From NCBI RefSeq assembly GCF_019665765.1, contig NZ_CP081150.1, positions 3,100,001 to 3,164,000 on the forward strand: a stretch of 64,000 nucleotides of DNA. The letters run 5' to 3'. The position numbers and the translations under genes are program-made. This DNA comes from Deefgea tanakiae. Lineage in GTDB: Bacteria > Pseudomonadota > Gammaproteobacteria > Burkholderiales > Chitinibacteraceae. Below the pieces are notes generated by a model, which made no database searches, was not told the DNA's origin, and was given only the letters and a program-made list of their open reading frames with translations. This document shows positions 52,429 through 62,597 of the stretch, piece after piece (positions within the stretch are counted from its first letter, which is position 1; each line of letters begins with the position of its first letter).

Positions 52429-52842
52429 TTACTTCAGGCAATCGGCACAAACGCCTTTAACCGTGATTTCAACCGCGTTGACTAAAAATTGAGGTGGTAC
52501 GGTGAGAGATAAATCGTTGCTCACATGCTCTAGGCAATAGAACCGCCCGCAAGAAGTACATTGAAAATGTGCATGTTGATGCGGCGCTGAGGCCACTGAG
52601 AACCGCCATACGCGGTCGTCACCCGATAATTTGTGCGCCAAGCCCATGTCGGTGAGCCAATCTAAGACACGGTAAACCGTGACCCGATCCGCTTCTGGCT
52701 CAAGCGCAGCAAGCACGTCTTGATGCGACAGCGGGCGCTGTGCCGACAGCAAGACAGCCAAAATATTAACCCGCGCCGGTGTAACGCGAGCGCGGGTATT
52801 GGTGATGAGTTCGCTCGCTTGCGCGAGCGCAGCTTGGCTCAT
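52429..52842 (-). CDS. Fur-family metalloregulator (Zur-like)
   Basis: 137 residues: winged helix (RVTPARVNILAVLLSAQRPLSHQDVLAAL; DRVTVYRVLDWLTDMGLAHKL), then HAHFQCTSCGRFYCLEHV and a C-terminal GVCADCLK. The two CxxC pairs are structural zinc ligands of Fur proteins. The metal sensed cannot be fixed from sequence, with Zur a reasonable guess. It starts one base after the dksA stop, so the two are co-transcribed. Confidence 0.88.
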   Translation of the reverse strand: MSQAALAQASELITNTRARVTPARVNILAVLLSAQRPLSHQDVLAALEPEADRVTVYRVLDWLTDMGLAHKLSGDDRVWRFSVASAPHQHAHFQCTSCGRFYCLEHVSNDLSLTVPPQFLVNAVEITVKGVCADCLK

Positions 52843-52843
52843 C

Positions 52844-53260
52844 TTAGTCTGCGTATTGCTTTTTCTGACGTTCGCGGCGTTCTTGCGCTTCTACCGTCAA
52901 TGACGCAGTTGGGCGTGCCAACAAACGCAATAGACCGATAGGCTCGCCAGTATCTTCACAGAAGCCGTAGTTATTGTCGTCAATTTTGCGAATGGTTGAA
53001 TCGATTTTCAGCAACAATTTGCGTTCACGATCACGTGTGCGCAACTCTAATGCGTACTCTTCTTCCAATGTAGCGCGGTCGGCCGGATCAGGGGTCGCTT
53101 CTTGCTCTTGCAAATGATTGGTCGTTTGCGTGGCATTGATGACCAATTCTTCTTTCATTTGCAATAAACGCTCGCGGAAAAACTCGAGCTGGTCCGCATT
53201 CATATAATCATCTTCGGAACCTTTCCAGCCGATGATGTCTTGTTCTGTGAGCTTGGCCAT
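52844..53260 (-). CDS. dksA: DksA-type RNA polymerase regulator
   Basis: 138 residues: coiled coil with the DPADRATLEEEYALELRTRDRERKLLLKI segment (acidic tip region) and a C-terminal globular part reading FCEDTGEPIGLLRLLARPTAS. Of the four zinc-finger cysteines of E. coli DksA only the first is present; such cysteine-poor DksA occur in several proteobacteria and act without zinc. It works in the secondary channel of RNA polymerase with ppGpp. Upstream of, and one base from, the Fur-family gene. Confidence 0.93.
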   Translation of the reverse strand: MAKLTEQDIIGWKGSEDDYMNADQLEFFRERLLQMKEELVINATQTTNHLQEQEATPDPADRATLEEEYALELRTRDRERKLLLKIDSTIRKIDDNNYGFCEDTGEPIGLLRLLARPTASLTVEAQERRERQKKQYAD

Positions 53261-53407
53261 GATTCTTTCTCGCTTATCGAAAACTACTGTAATCGCTGCT
53301 AATCAGCACTTACAAAAGATGAAACTAGGTAAATTGGGTCAGCAGCTTAATCAACTACTCATTGTTATGCAATACACCATTTATCACAGTTTTGTTAAAT
53401 TATTTGC

Positions 53408-53710
53408 TTACTGAGCCAAAACCCAACGAATAATCACCCGCAGATCTTTCTCTTCAATCTGCTGTGCAGGCATTGGAATCTTGCCCCACTTCCCGCCAGG
53501 CAAGCCTTTGCGCACTTCTGCCATCAACATTGCCTCGGCGTCTTTCTGACCTTTGTACTTAGCAGCAACGTCTTTGTACGAAGGACCAACAATTTTTTTA
53601 TCGACTGAATGACAGGCTAAACAGTTGTATTTTGCCGCCACTTTTGCACCATCTTCTGCCGCAATTGCCGGTGACGCTAGTAATGCAGAAATTAAAATAA
53701 CTCGGAGCAT
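53408..53710 (-). CDS. Class I cytochrome c (c551/c552 type)
   Basis: 100 residues with a signal peptide (ILISALLASPAIA), the heme-binding motif CLACH and the distal methionine in GKIPMPAQQ. A soluble periplasmic electron carrier. Length fits c551/c552. Monocistronic. Confidence 0.93.
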   Translation of the reverse strand: MLRVILISALLASPAIAAEDGAKVAAKYNCLACHSVDKKIVGPSYKDVAAKYKGQKDAEAMLMAEVRKGLPGGKWGKIPMPAQQIEEKDLRVIIRWVLAQ

Positions 53711-53846
53711 AATGTCTTAGCCTCTATCAATAAGTGTTTCCTTTATTGTACTCCGCTTCACTCTTGAAGCGGCGCGCCGCCTAAGCATTGGGTCGGCTGT
53801 GCTACACTCACGCGGTTATAAAGTTACGGCGTATTAAGGAAACAGC

Positions 53847-54710
53847 ATGGATCGGCGGGATCGTTTTATGGCAATTGCCATTGGTTTTTCAATCATTGCG
53901 CACGCCTTTCCCATTTTTGGCATTAAATTTGTCATGCCCGATCCACGACAATTTCTATCGCAGCAGCCACTTGATATTGTGCTGGTGAACCAAAAAACCA
54001 AGAGCAAGCCGACAAAAACAGATGTTGAGGCTCAAGCCGACCTCGACGGCGGCGGCAATACTGATGCGGCGAATCACCGCGTAAAATCCGCCTTACCTGC
54101 CGATAGCCGCGCGCCATCACCCGAGCTAGAGCAAGTCGAAGCGCAGCAAAAACAGCTCGAAGATCGCTCTACGCAGTTGATGACTCAACTCAAAAACACC
54201 ACCACCTTGCAATCAGACAGTAAAAACACGCCAGAAAAACCGGAAGGCAGCGGAAAAGAAGCAGAAGAGAGAAAGCAACAAGAGCTCAAAATGGCGGGTT
54301 TAGCCGCGCAAATTGATAAACAAAATCACGCCTATCAAAGCAAACCGCGCAAAGCCTTTGTCGGTGCGCGCGCCAAACAAACCAGCGTTGCGATGTATAT
54401 GGACGACTGGCGGCAAAAAATCGAAAAAGTCGGCACGCTCGCTTATCCTGTCGATCCGAACGGGAATAAAATATATGGGCAATTGCGCGTCACCGTTGAA
54501 ATCGCCGCCGATGGCCGACTCATCCACGCAGAAATCGACAAATCTTCTGGCAATCCACAGCTCGATAAAGCTGCGGTGCGAATTTTGAAAATGTCGTCAC
54601 CGTTCAAAAAACTGCCGCCCGACATGCTCGATGCGGCAGGTAAACCCGCGCAAATCCTCGTGATTACCCGCACTTGGACGTTCGAGCGCCAAACGACGTC
54701 GATCGACTAA
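53847..54710 (+). CDS. TonB-family energy transducer
   Basis: 287 residues: N-terminal TM helix ([19 protein letters not shown]), a long Gln/Lys/Glu-rich periplasmic linker (about 50-185) and a C-terminal TonB domain ([47 protein letters not shown]). Its ATG is followed by no ExbBD genes, so it may share those encoded elsewhere. The stop overlaps the ruvC ATG (TAATG), which couples the two. Confidence 0.9.
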   Translation: MDRRDRFMAIAIGFSIIAHAFPIFGIKFVMPDPRQFLSQQPLDIVLVNQKTKSKPTKTDVEAQADLDGGGNTDAANHRVKSALPADSRAPSPELEQVEAQQKQLEDRSTQLMTQLKNTTTLQSDSKNTPEKPEGSGKEAEERKQQELKMAGLAAQIDKQNHAYQSKPRKAFVGARAKQTSVAMYMDDWRQKIEKVGTLAYPVDPNGNKIYGQLRVTVEIAADGRLIHAEIDKSSGNPQLDKAAVRILKMSSPFKKLPPDMLDAAGKPAQILVITRTWTFERQTTSID

Positions 54711-55231
54711 TGCGCATACTCGGCATCGACCCCGGCTCACGCACCACAGGTTTTGGCGTTATTGATGTCGTTGGGCAAAATCGGATTTACGTCGCTTCAG
54801 GCTGTATCAAAACCCAAGGTGGGCCGCTGCCGGAGCGCATTAAAATCATCCTCGATGGCATTGCCGAAATTATCCGTACTTACCAGCCGAATGAATCCGC
54901 AGTCGAACAAGTCTTCGTCAACGTTAATCCCGCCGCCACGCTGATGCTTGGTCAAGCGCGGGGTGCGGCAGTCGCAGCCTTGGTGCTGGCTAACCTGCCT
55001 GTGGCTGACTACACCGCACTGCAAGTCAAACAAGCGGTCGTCGGCAATGGTCACGCCGATAAAGAGCAAGTGGGTCTGATGGTGCAGCGGCATTTACGCC
55101 TGTCAGGCGTGCCGCAAGCCGACGCCGCCGACGCGCTCGGCGTCGCCCTTACCCACGCGCAACACAGCGGCGGCATCGCCAAAAAATTGATGGAATATCA
55201 ATTATCGATGAAACGAGGTCGGATGGCATAA
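54710..55231 (+). CDS. ruvC: Crossover junction endodeoxyribonuclease RuvC
   Basis: 173 residues. It resolves Holliday junctions with RuvAB. Catalytic acids lie in [17 protein letters not shown] (Asp), [23 protein letters not shown] (Glu) and [16 protein letters not shown] (two Asp). ATG 54710 overlaps the TonB stop. Length normal. The partner genes ruvA and ruvB lie 2 kb downstream, separated by three unrelated genes. Confidence 0.96.
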   Translation: MRILGIDPGSRTTGFGVIDVVGQNRIYVASGCIKTQGGPLPERIKIILDGIAEIIRTYQPNESAVEQVFVNVNPAATLMLGQARGAAVAALVLANLPVADYTALQVKQAVVGNGHADKEQVGLMVQRHLRLSGVPQADAADALGVALTHAQHSGGIAKKLMEYQLSMKRGRMA

Positions 55232-55324
55232 GTACGGGTATTTGATGCTAGCCAATACTAGATAATTTCTGCAGCTATATACATATGAATAAAATAAAAC
55301 CATCAATTCATTGACGAGATTTTT

Positions 55325-55951
55325 ATGCTGCTGGCACCTGAACAATTCTTCGGCTTTCTCAGCGCAGCAGTACTGATTACGCTCTCGCCCGGGCCTGATA
55401 ATTTGATGGTATTGAGCATCGGCGCAACGCGGGGTCGTCTACGCGGCATGGCATTTGGAATGGGCTGCGCATTAGGCTGCTTAAGCCACACCTTGCTCGC
55501 CACGCTGGGCGTCAGTGCCTTGATTGCTGCATCGCCAGTGGCCTTTACCGCACTCAAGATCATTGGCGGTTTGTATCTAATTTATTTAGGCTGGCTGGCG
55601 CTGAAGAGTAGAGGTGGCGCCACCGTCGCCACCAATAGCAGCCAAGAAAACGCGGGCAAGTTGTTTTGGCGCGGTGTCTTTGCCAATTCAATCAACCCAA
55701 AAGTGGTGATGTTTTTTCTGGCTTTCTTGCCACAATTTGTCGATGGCGCGCGTCATGATGCAGGCTGGCAAATCCTGCAATTAGGCGTCATCTTCACGTT
55801 ACAAGCCATGTTGCTCTTTGGTACGCTCGGTTTTTTTGCCGGATACATTGGACGTTACTTAAACCAACATGCATCGGCCAGTGCATGGCTAGATCGAATT
55901 GCGAGTTCAATTTTTATCGCTCTCGGCCTACGACTCATCATTCATCCTTAA
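55325..55951 (+). CDS. LysE/RhtB family exporter
   Basis: 208 residues with LSPGPDNLMVLSIGATRGRLRGMAFGMG and about six TM helices, including NPKVVMFFLAFLPQFVDG. A different protein from the LysE in the transposon; this one is part of the chromosomal backbone between ruvC and ruvA. Substrate unknown. Confidence 0.92.
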   Translation: MLLAPEQFFGFLSAAVLITLSPGPDNLMVLSIGATRGRLRGMAFGMGCALGCLSHTLLATLGVSALIAASPVAFTALKIIGGLYLIYLGWLALKSRGGATVATNSSQENAGKLFWRGVFANSINPKVVMFFLAFLPQFVDGARHDAGWQILQLGVIFTLQAMLLFGTLGFFAGYIGRYLNQHASASAWLDRIASSIFIALGLRLIIHP

Positions 55952-55961
55952 GGCAAAGCCC

Positions 55962-56429
55962 ATGACCCTCAACGATTACGCACTCTGGCGCGGCTTGCAT
56001 GTGTTGGCGATTGTATTTTGGATCGGTGGCGTGGCGTTTGTGACAATCATCTTGATTCCCGCGCTGCGTCGTAGCGGCAACGATTATGCGCTGTTTGAAA
56101 AACTCGAACACCGTTTCGGTCTGCAAGCTAAATTCAGTACCCAAATCGCGATGATTTCGGGTTTGATGATGCTGCATCTCAGCGGTAGTTGGTCACGGCT
56201 TGCTGATACTTGGTGGCTATGGGCGATGATTGCTACATGGGGTATCTTCACACTGATGTTGTTTGTATTAGAGCCGTGGCTAATACATCGACTACTCCAT
56301 CGCAAAGCCCAAATCGATCCTGCAGGCACGATGACACTTTTGCAACGATTGCATTACGGCCTACTCACGCTGAGCCTAATCACCGTTGCCGGCGGCGTCA
56401 TCGGCGCACATGGCGGTGCTTGGTTTTAA
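55962..56429 (+). CDS. Four-TM membrane protein (CopD-like)
   Basis: 155 residues with four hydrophobic helices and conserved histidines near the ends (LWRGLHVLAIVFWIGGVAFVTIIL; LHYGLLTLSLITVAGGVIGAHGGAW). The pattern resembles the CopD/HemJ-like superfamily of heme or copper-related membrane proteins. ATG 55962 lies 10 bases after the LysE stop, so the two are likely co-transcribed. Confidence 0.75.
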   Translation: MTLNDYALWRGLHVLAIVFWIGGVAFVTIILIPALRRSGNDYALFEKLEHRFGLQAKFSTQIAMISGLMMLHLSGSWSRLADTWWLWAMIATWGIFTLMLFVLEPWLIHRLLHRKAQIDPAGTMTLLQRLHYGLLTLSLITVAGGVIGAHGGAWF

Positions 56430-56506
56430 TCGCTGTGACTTATTACCCAGACCCCGCAACGACGCTTCGCTAGAATCCGCAGCTCATTGATTTGGAATAT
56501 TTTCAG

Positions 56507-57160
56507 ATGCGGAATTTTAGTTTACGGCATAGCGCCATTGCGCCTGATACGCTGCGTCGCCTCAAGTGGCTGGCCTTTTCTGGTCTGATTGCCTTGCTGG
56601 CGCTCACCGCCGCGATTGACACGCCCTTTCTCAATGCAATCGACCAAGGTATGAGCCACACGCTGTATAACGCGCATCCCGTCTGGATTGCTTTGAGCCG
56701 AGTACTGGCATTGCTGGCGAGTTTTCCCGGCTCACTATTGATTTCGCTCTGCTTTAGCTTATGGTTTTGGTCGCGAGACCGCGCCGCCGCGTATGGCTTG
56801 CCGCTGGCCGTTGTCGCCAGTTGGAGTTTGGCGGGCATCATCAAATACAGCGTGCTGCGCCCACGGCCTGAACTAGAACACCTCGCCCACGCCAGCAGCC
56901 CCTCGTTTCCCAGCGGGCATTCGATGGTCGCTTGGGCTTTGCCCTTCATTTTGGCGCTGATTTTTTCGCAGCGCCAACTCGCCAAAGCGCGAAAATATTA
57001 TGCCATCGCATTTGTGACGGCATTGATTTGCGGCTTGGCGCGAGTTGGCTTGGGCGTGCATCACTTTAGCGATGTGCTGGCGGCGTACAGTGCGGCGATG
57101 ATCATCGTCGCCGGATTTGCAGTTCTTTATGCCAAATCTCAGTCGCACGACTTAGCATAA
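56507..57160 (+). CDS. PAP2 family lipid phosphatase
   Basis: 217 residues with six TM helices and the three PAP2 motifs: KYSVLRPRPE, SFPSGHSM, and RVGLGVHHFSDVLA. Acts in the inner membrane, probably on undecaprenyl or phosphatidylglycerol phosphates. ATG 56507 is preferred over an upstream TTG. Confidence 0.92.
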   Translation: MRNFSLRHSAIAPDTLRRLKWLAFSGLIALLALTAAIDTPFLNAIDQGMSHTLYNAHPVWIALSRVLALLASFPGSLLISLCFSLWFWSRDRAAAYGLPLAVVASWSLAGIIKYSVLRPRPELEHLAHASSPSFPSGHSMVAWALPFILALIFSQRQLAKARKYYAIAFVTALICGLARVGLGVHHFSDVLAAYSAAMIIVAGFAVLYAKSQSHDLA

Positions 57161-57309
57161 AGCGCAAATTTGCACTTTGATTGCAGCAAAGTGAACGAAC
57201 GTCCAAAAATGCGGCTACAATTGCATGCAATTAACCCACTCGTGCAAAAGTTTTATCGCAACGCAACAATGCAATAACACTTTTGCGAGTCTAAAGAGGA
57301 ATTGCGCAC

Positions 57310-57903
57310 ATGATTGGACGTCTCACTGGCCTGATTATCGAAAAACAGCCGCCGCACATCGTGCTCGACGTCAATGGCGTCGGCTATGAAATCGACGTGC
57401 CAATGAGCACATTTTATGTGCTGCCGCATCTGAGCGAAAAAACCACGCTATTCACGCATTTGGTCGTTCGCGAAGACGCACAATTGCTATACGGTTTTGC
57501 CAGCAAAGACGAGCGCAATAGTTTTCGCAGCTTGATCAAAGTGTCTGGCATTGGCGCAAAAATTGCATTGGCGATTCTGTCTGGCATGAGCTCCGACGAG
57601 CTAGCCAGCGCCGTTGCCGCTGAGGACATCCAACGCCTCTCAACTGTACCCGGCATCGGCAAAAAAACCGCCGAGCGTTTGGTGCTCGAACTCCGCGGCA
57701 AACTCGCCACCAGCGGCCTGACCAGCACCCCGGGCGGCCTACCCTTTGCCACCACACCCGACGATCGAAGTGATATCCTCAATGCCTTGCTCGCACTCGG
57801 CTACAACGAGCGCGAAGCCAATATGGCAATGAAAACACTCCCCTTAGATGCTGATGTGTCGACAGGAATTCGGATGGCGTTGAAAGCGCTGGCGAAAGGC
57901 TAG
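57310..57903 (+). CDS. ruvA: Holliday junction DNA helicase subunit RuvA
   Basis: 197 residues: OB domain ([28 protein letters not shown]), tandem HhH ([40 protein letters not shown]) and domain III ([18 protein letters not shown]). Binds junctions and loads RuvB. Strong ribosome binding site (AGAGGAA). ruvB follows 61 bases later. Confidence 0.97.
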   Translation: MIGRLTGLIIEKQPPHIVLDVNGVGYEIDVPMSTFYVLPHLSEKTTLFTHLVVREDAQLLYGFASKDERNSFRSLIKVSGIGAKIALAILSGMSSDELASAVAAEDIQRLSTVPGIGKKTAERLVLELRGKLATSGLTSTPGGLPFATTPDDRSDILNALLALGYNEREANMAMKTLPLDADVSTGIRMALKALAKG

Positions 57904-57964
57904 TATTGAACTGTAGTCCTTGATTTTCAATGCCTACAATCAAATACATTACTCAAAGTAAATC

Positions 57965-58999
57965 ATGATCGAAACTGACTCACTTTTTTCTGCCCCGCCG
58001 CCTGATCGCATCATCACCGCGCAGTCGAAAACCGAAGATGCGCAAGAAAAAGCCTTGCGGCCGAAATTGCTCGATGAATACGTCGGGCAGATGAAAGCGC
58101 GTGGGCAGCTGGAAATTTTTATCGAAGCCGCAAAAAAACGCGGCGAAGCGCTCGATCATGTCTTGTTGTTTGGCCCACCGGGATTGGGAAAAACGACGCT
58201 GGCGCACATTATTTCACGCGAACTTGGCGTCAATTTGCGACAAACCTCTGGGCCCGTTTTGGAGCGCGCTGGGGATTTAGCGGCACTGCTCACCAATCTT
58301 GAGCCGCACGATGTTCTATTTATCGACGAAATTCACCGACTTTCTCCGGTTGTCGAAGAAATTCTCTATCCTGCGCTCGAAGATTTCCAACTCGACATCA
58401 TGATCGGCGAAGGCCCTGCGGCACGTTCAGTCAAACTCGACCTGCCGCCGTTTACCTTAATCGGCGCAACCACGCGCGCAGGGATGTTGACCAATCCACT
58501 GCGTGATCGCTTTGGGATTGTGGCGCGTTTGGAATTTTATACGGCAGAAGAACTCACCCGCATCGTGACGCGCTCAGCGAGTTTGATGAAAGTCGAAATG
58601 GATGCCGAAGGTGCATTTGAAGTAGCGCGCCGTTCGCGCGGCACGCCACGGATTGCGAACCGCCTGCTGCGCCGAGTTCGCGATTTTGCCGAAGTTCGCC
58701 ACGATGGCATCGTTACGCAAGCGATTGCTGATGCCGCATTGCAAATGCTCGACGTCGATCACGCTGGATTAGATGTGATGGATAGAAAAGTATTACGGGC
58801 GATTTTAGATAAATTCGCTGGTGGCCCAGTCGGCCTTGATAACGTCGCCGCCGCAATTGGCGAATCGTCTGACACCATCGAGGAAGTGATTGAGCCTTAC
58901 TTAATCCAGCAAGGTTATTTGCAACGCACCCCCCGCGGGCGCATGGCAACCCTCAGTGCTTACCAACATTTCGGGCTTACGCCGCCAAAAACGGATTAA
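57965..58999 (+). CDS. ruvB: Holliday junction DNA helicase subunit RuvB
   Basis: 344 residues: Walker [17 protein letters not shown], Walker [11 protein letters not shown], sensor segment [20 protein letters not shown], and C-terminal winged helix ([16 protein letters not shown]). The N-terminal [12 protein letters not shown] is typical. Branch-migration motor acting with RuvA and RuvC. It ends the ruvAB unit; a 255-bp gap precedes tolQ. Confidence 0.97.
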   Translation: MIETDSLFSAPPPDRIITAQSKTEDAQEKALRPKLLDEYVGQMKARGQLEIFIEAAKKRGEALDHVLLFGPPGLGKTTLAHIISRELGVNLRQTSGPVLERAGDLAALLTNLEPHDVLFIDEIHRLSPVVEEILYPALEDFQLDIMIGEGPAARSVKLDLPPFTLIGATTRAGMLTNPLRDRFGIVARLEFYTAEELTRIVTRSASLMKVEMDAEGAFEVARRSRGTPRIANRLLRRVRDFAEVRHDGIVTQAIADAALQMLDVDHAGLDVMDRKVLRAILDKFAGGPVGLDNVAAAIGESSDTIEEVIEPYLIQQGYLQRTPRGRMATLSAYQHFGLTPPKTD

Positions 59000-59254
59000 T
59001 AAAACCGTCCAGCTAAGACCATCGGAAATCTCAAGTGCTGTGATTTCCGACTTTTACCCTCCCTCCGCAGCACAACGCCCCACCTCGCCCTTATTCAATC
59101 GTCATTTTTTCGTTTTCTCGGCTAATTGCCGTAATTAATCACAATTACGCTATTATCATGAAGAAAATTTAGGCAAAATCATTAAACTTTTTAGCGCGTT
59201 TTGGCTCGAAACTCAATTCTTATTCAACTCACAGCCCATCTGGAGCTTAGATTC

Positions 59255-59932
59255 ATGCAACCTGTTGAAGATATGTCGATTATTAGCTTGGTATTACAAG
59301 CCAGTATCGTCGTGCAAATGGTGATGGTGTTATTACTGGCACTGTCGTTTATGTCGTGGTGGCATATTTTTAGTAAGCATTTCACCATCAGCACCGCAAA
59401 AAAACACACTGATGAATTTGAAGATCGCTTTTGGGGCGGTTCGGATTTGAATGGCCTCTACGAGCACGTGAAACACAGCCGCAACGCAATTGGCATGGAA
59501 AAAATCTATATGGCGGGTTTTAGCGAGTTTTTAAAACTGCGCCAAAAATCAGGCATGGAATTATCGGACGTGATGGAAGGCTCGCGCCGTGCGATGCGTG
59601 CGTCTTGCCAACGTGAACTCGATCATCTGGATAAACACACGTCTTTCCTCGCTTCAGTCGGCTCAGTCAGCCCGTATATTGGTTTGTTTGGAACCGTGTG
59701 GGGCATTATGTACGCGTTCAAAGGCCTCGGTAATGTCGGCCAAGCCACGCTCGCCACCGTTGCACCGCATATTGCGGAAGCGCTCGTCGCCACGGCGATT
59801 GGTTTGTTTGCTGCAATTCCAGCCGTTGTGGCCTACAACCGTTTTGCACACGATGTCGATCGTTTAGCGGGTCGTTTTGATACCTTTATCGAAGAATTTT
59901 CGAATATCTTGCAACGCCAAATCGGCAAATAA
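59255..59932 (+). CDS. tolQ: TolQ, Tol-Pal proton-channel subunit
   Basis: 225 residues with three TM helices and the conserved helix-III region (YIGLFGTVWGIMYAFKGLG; ALVATAIGLFAAIPAVVAYNRF). ATG 59255 has GGAG in front; the longer frame (59201) lacks support. First gene of the tolQRAB-pal-cpoB cluster, which powers outer-membrane constriction at division. Confidence 0.95.
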   Translation: MQPVEDMSIISLVLQASIVVQMVMVLLLALSFMSWWHIFSKHFTISTAKKHTDEFEDRFWGGSDLNGLYEHVKHSRNAIGMEKIYMAGFSEFLKLRQKSGMELSDVMEGSRRAMRASCQRELDHLDKHTSFLASVGSVSPYIGLFGTVWGIMYAFKGLGNVGQATLATVAPHIAEALVATAIGLFAAIPAVVAYNRFAHDVDRLAGRFDTFIEEFSNILQRQIGK

Positions 59933-59943
59933 GGGAGCGAACC

Positions 59944-60357
59944 ATGGCTCGTCGCCCTCGCCGCGTTAAAAATGAAATCAATGTTGTGCCCTACGTCGAT
60001 GTGATGCTGGTGCTGCTGGTGATCTTTATGGTCGCCGCGCCCGGCATGCCATCGGGTTTGGTCGAATTACCGTCGGCTGGCAAATCCAGCCAACAAGTCA
60101 CTGGTAATCCAATGACGGTGGAGATTAGCAAAGAGGGTGCTTTATTGCTCAAAGATGGCAAAGACAGCACGCCATTTTCTGATGCCAAAGCACTAGCAGC
60201 CGCGATCAAAGAAAAAGTCGACGCCGCCGCTGGCACTGAGCGCCCTGTTGTCATTGCTGCCGACAAAAATGTTCGCTATGAAATCGTGATGCAAACCACC
60301 GACGCGCTGCGAATCGCCGAAATCCCGCGTGTCGGTCTACAGGTCTATCAGAAGTAA
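59944..60357 (+). CDS. tolR: TolR, Tol-Pal inner-membrane protein
   Basis: 137 residues with a single TM helix carrying the proton-coupling Asp (INVVPYVDVMLVLLVIFMV) and an ExbD-like periplasmic domain. It forms the stator/motor with TolQ. Follows tolQ by 11 bases; its stop overlaps the tolA ATG. Confidence 0.95.
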   Translation: MARRPRRVKNEINVVPYVDVMLVLLVIFMVAAPGMPSGLVELPSAGKSSQQVTGNPMTVEISKEGALLLKDGKDSTPFSDAKALAAAIKEKVDAAAGTERPVVIAADKNVRYEIVMQTTDALRIAEIPRVGLQVYQK

Positions 60358-61244
60358 TGAATCCAAACCGCTCAAATTATCCTGACGAACAGCAAGGACT
60401 GTCTTTTGTACTGGCAGTCGGTATGCACGTGCTGTTAGCTGGATTTTTGCTGTTTTCAGTGCAGTGGAAAACCAAAAAACCGGAACCGGTGGTCGTCGAA
60501 CTCTGGGGTGCTCCACCGCCTGCTCCGGTCGCCAGCGAACAGATCGAACAGCCCAAGCCAGTTAAAGTGCCAGAGCCGAAGCCTGAACCCATTCCAGTTC
60601 CGGTCAAAGCGCCAGACATCGTCACTGAAAAAGTAAAAGCCACGCCTGAACCAAAACCAACAGCCAAGCCGACAGCGAAACCTACGCTTGCACCAACGGC
60701 AAAACCGACTGTAGCGCCGACGGCTAAGCCAACCGTGGCACCAAGCGCAAAACCAAAGACAACAGCACTACCCACAGCTGTGCCAAAAAAAGCGGAAGTG
60801 AAAAAGCCGAAAAGCGAATTAGAAAGTGCACTGTCATTCGACAATATGCTTGAAAGCGGTAGTAAAAGCGACAAGCCAAATCCTAACGCAAAAGTTGGCG
60901 GCAAAGCCGGTGGCACCGGTGATACGGTGGATGCAACGGGTGGCGCTGGTAAAGGAAAAGGCAGCGGTTTAGGCGAAGCCTATGCACTCAGTATTGGTCA
61001 AGAAATTGCCCAAAAAGCCAATTACCCTGGCAGCAGTGGCAAAAAACCGCGCGTGGTATACAAAATTTATCTTTTACCAAGCGGCGAAATTCAAAAAATT
61101 GATTTGATTGAAGCCAGTAGCGATCCGAAATGGGATAAAGCCATCGAACGTGCAATCCAAGTTTATGCGCCTTTCCCAAAACCGCCAAATGGCGCATCGT
61201 TCAACGATTATCGTGAAGTGCGCTGGGCATTTAGTCCACCTTAA
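60357..61244 (+). CDS. tolA: TolA, Tol-Pal linker protein
   Basis: 295 residues: one TM helix (FVLAVGMHVLLAGFLLFSV), a proline/threonine/lysine-rich linker with near-perfect repeats of AKPT(V/L)AP (about residues 96-130), and a C-terminal TonB-like domain (IGQEIAQKANYPG; RVVYKIYLLPSGEIQKIDLIEASS). The linker is extended and proline-rich rather than the Ala/Lys/Glu helix of E. coli TolA, and the protein is shorter. The position between tolR and tolB fixes the identity. Confidence 0.93.
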   Translation: MNPNRSNYPDEQQGLSFVLAVGMHVLLAGFLLFSVQWKTKKPEPVVVELWGAPPPAPVASEQIEQPKPVKVPEPKPEPIPVPVKAPDIVTEKVKATPEPKPTAKPTAKPTLAPTAKPTVAPTAKPTVAPSAKPKTTALPTAVPKKAEVKKPKSELESALSFDNMLESGSKSDKPNPNAKVGGKAGGTGDTVDATGGAGKGKGSGLGEAYALSIGQEIAQKANYPGSSGKKPRVVYKIYLLPSGEIQKIDLIEASSDPKWDKAIERAIQVYAPFPKPPNGASFNDYREVRWAFSPP

Positions 61245-61268
61245 TTTCTGATGCAGGAGCTGTTATTG

Positions 61269-62537
61269 ATGAAACATTATTTCCGGGCGCTGTTGATGTC
61301 GCTGCTATTTGCAGCCAGCACAGCGCAAGCAGATATGACCATTGAAGTGGTTGGCGTCGGTAGCCAGCAATACCCTATCGCCATCATCCCATTTCAAAAT
61401 GAAAATATCGACAATCAGCCTGTGACGCCAGTCATTGGGAGCGACTTAAATACCAGCGGGGTGTTTAAGGTAATACCCATTACTGATCGTAGCCTGCACG
61501 CCTATACCCCTGCCAATTTAAACCTTGCGGCATTGCAAGCCAGCGGCGCGCAATATGCAGTACTCGGGCAAATTTTCAGCGAAGGCGGCCAAGCGGTGGT
61601 GAAGTTTTGGCTAATTGATGTTGCGACCAAACAAGAACTGATTGCCTATGAAAAGCGCGGCAATCCAGCGCAATTACGCCGGATGAGCCATCAAATCGCC
61701 GATATGATTTATGAGAAAATCACCGGTAAATCGGGCGCATTTGCATCGCGAATTGCTTATATCCTCAAAACTGGTAAAGCCTACGAGCTGCAAGTTGCAG
61801 ATGCCGATGGTTATGGCGCGCAAACCGTCTTGAAATCCAGAATGCCAATCATGTCGCCACGCTGGTCTCCGGATGGTGGCAAATTGGCTTATGTGTCGTT
61901 TGAACTAGAAAAACCCGTCGTTTACGTGCACGAACTCGCGACCGGTAAACGCTGGCAAGCAGCTAATTTCAAAGGCAGTAACTCTTCACCGGCATGGTCA
62001 CCGAATGGTCGCCAACTGGCCGTGGTGTTGAGTAAAGACGGCGGCAGTCAGATTTATATTGTGAATGTCGATGGCTCAAATCCACGCCGCATCAGCCAAG
62101 GCGGTGAAATTAACACTGAACCAAGTTTCACTGGCGATGGTCAAAGCATCATCTTTACGTCAGATCGAGGCGGTAGCCCGCAAATTTATCGCGCATCAAT
62201 CAATGGCGGCAATGCGGAACGGATGACTTTTTCGGGCGGCTACAACGCCAGCGCGAAAATCGCTCCAGATGGCAAATCGATGACTTATATCACGCGTGAC
62301 AATGGTTACCGCGTCGCAGTGATGGATTTGGCAACACGCCGCAGCACAACGCTCACGTCAACCAATATGGATGATTCACCGTCGTTCGCGCCGAATAGCT
62401 CGATGATTTTGTATGAGACTGACGTCGGCCGCCGTGGCACTTTGGCGATTGTTTCTAGTGATGGCAAAGTAAAACAACGCCTGAAATCGCAAAACGGAGA
62501 AGTGCGCCAACCAGCCTGGGGCCCGATGCTGCGCTAA
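61269..62537 (+). CDS. tolB: TolB, periplasmic Tol-Pal protein
   Basis: 422 residues: signal peptide (LLMSLLFAASTAQA), N-terminal domain (YPIAIIPFQNENI), and a six-bladed propeller with repeated SP-W-SPDG/DG units (MSPRWSPDGGKLAYVS; SPAWSPNGRQLAV). It interacts with Pal. ATG 61269 (MKHYFRALL) gives the signal peptide and has CAGGAG upstream; the ATG at 61251 lacks one. Confidence 0.95.
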   Translation: MKHYFRALLMSLLFAASTAQADMTIEVVGVGSQQYPIAIIPFQNENIDNQPVTPVIGSDLNTSGVFKVIPITDRSLHAYTPANLNLAALQASGAQYAVLGQIFSEGGQAVVKFWLIDVATKQELIAYEKRGNPAQLRRMSHQIADMIYEKITGKSGAFASRIAYILKTGKAYELQVADADGYGAQTVLKSRMPIMSPRWSPDGGKLAYVSFELEKPVVYVHELATGKRWQAANFKGSNSSPAWSPNGRQLAVVLSKDGGSQIYIVNVDGSNPRRISQGGEINTEPSFTGDGQSIIFTSDRGGSPQIYRASINGGNAERMTFSGGYNASAKIAPDGKSMTYITRDNGYRVAVMDLATRRSTTLTSTNMDDSPSFAPNSSMILYETDVGRRGTLAIVSSDGKVKQRLKSQNGEVRQPAWGPMLR

Positions 62538-62597
62538 GTAGATCGGAAAATTCCGCTCGTAATCTGATATTTATTATTTTTTTAATTGGAGTAAGAC

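Noticed and set aside
58956-59138. 60-residue frame after ruvB
   Set aside because: Cys- and Ser-rich without coding character; overlaps the ruvB end in another frame.
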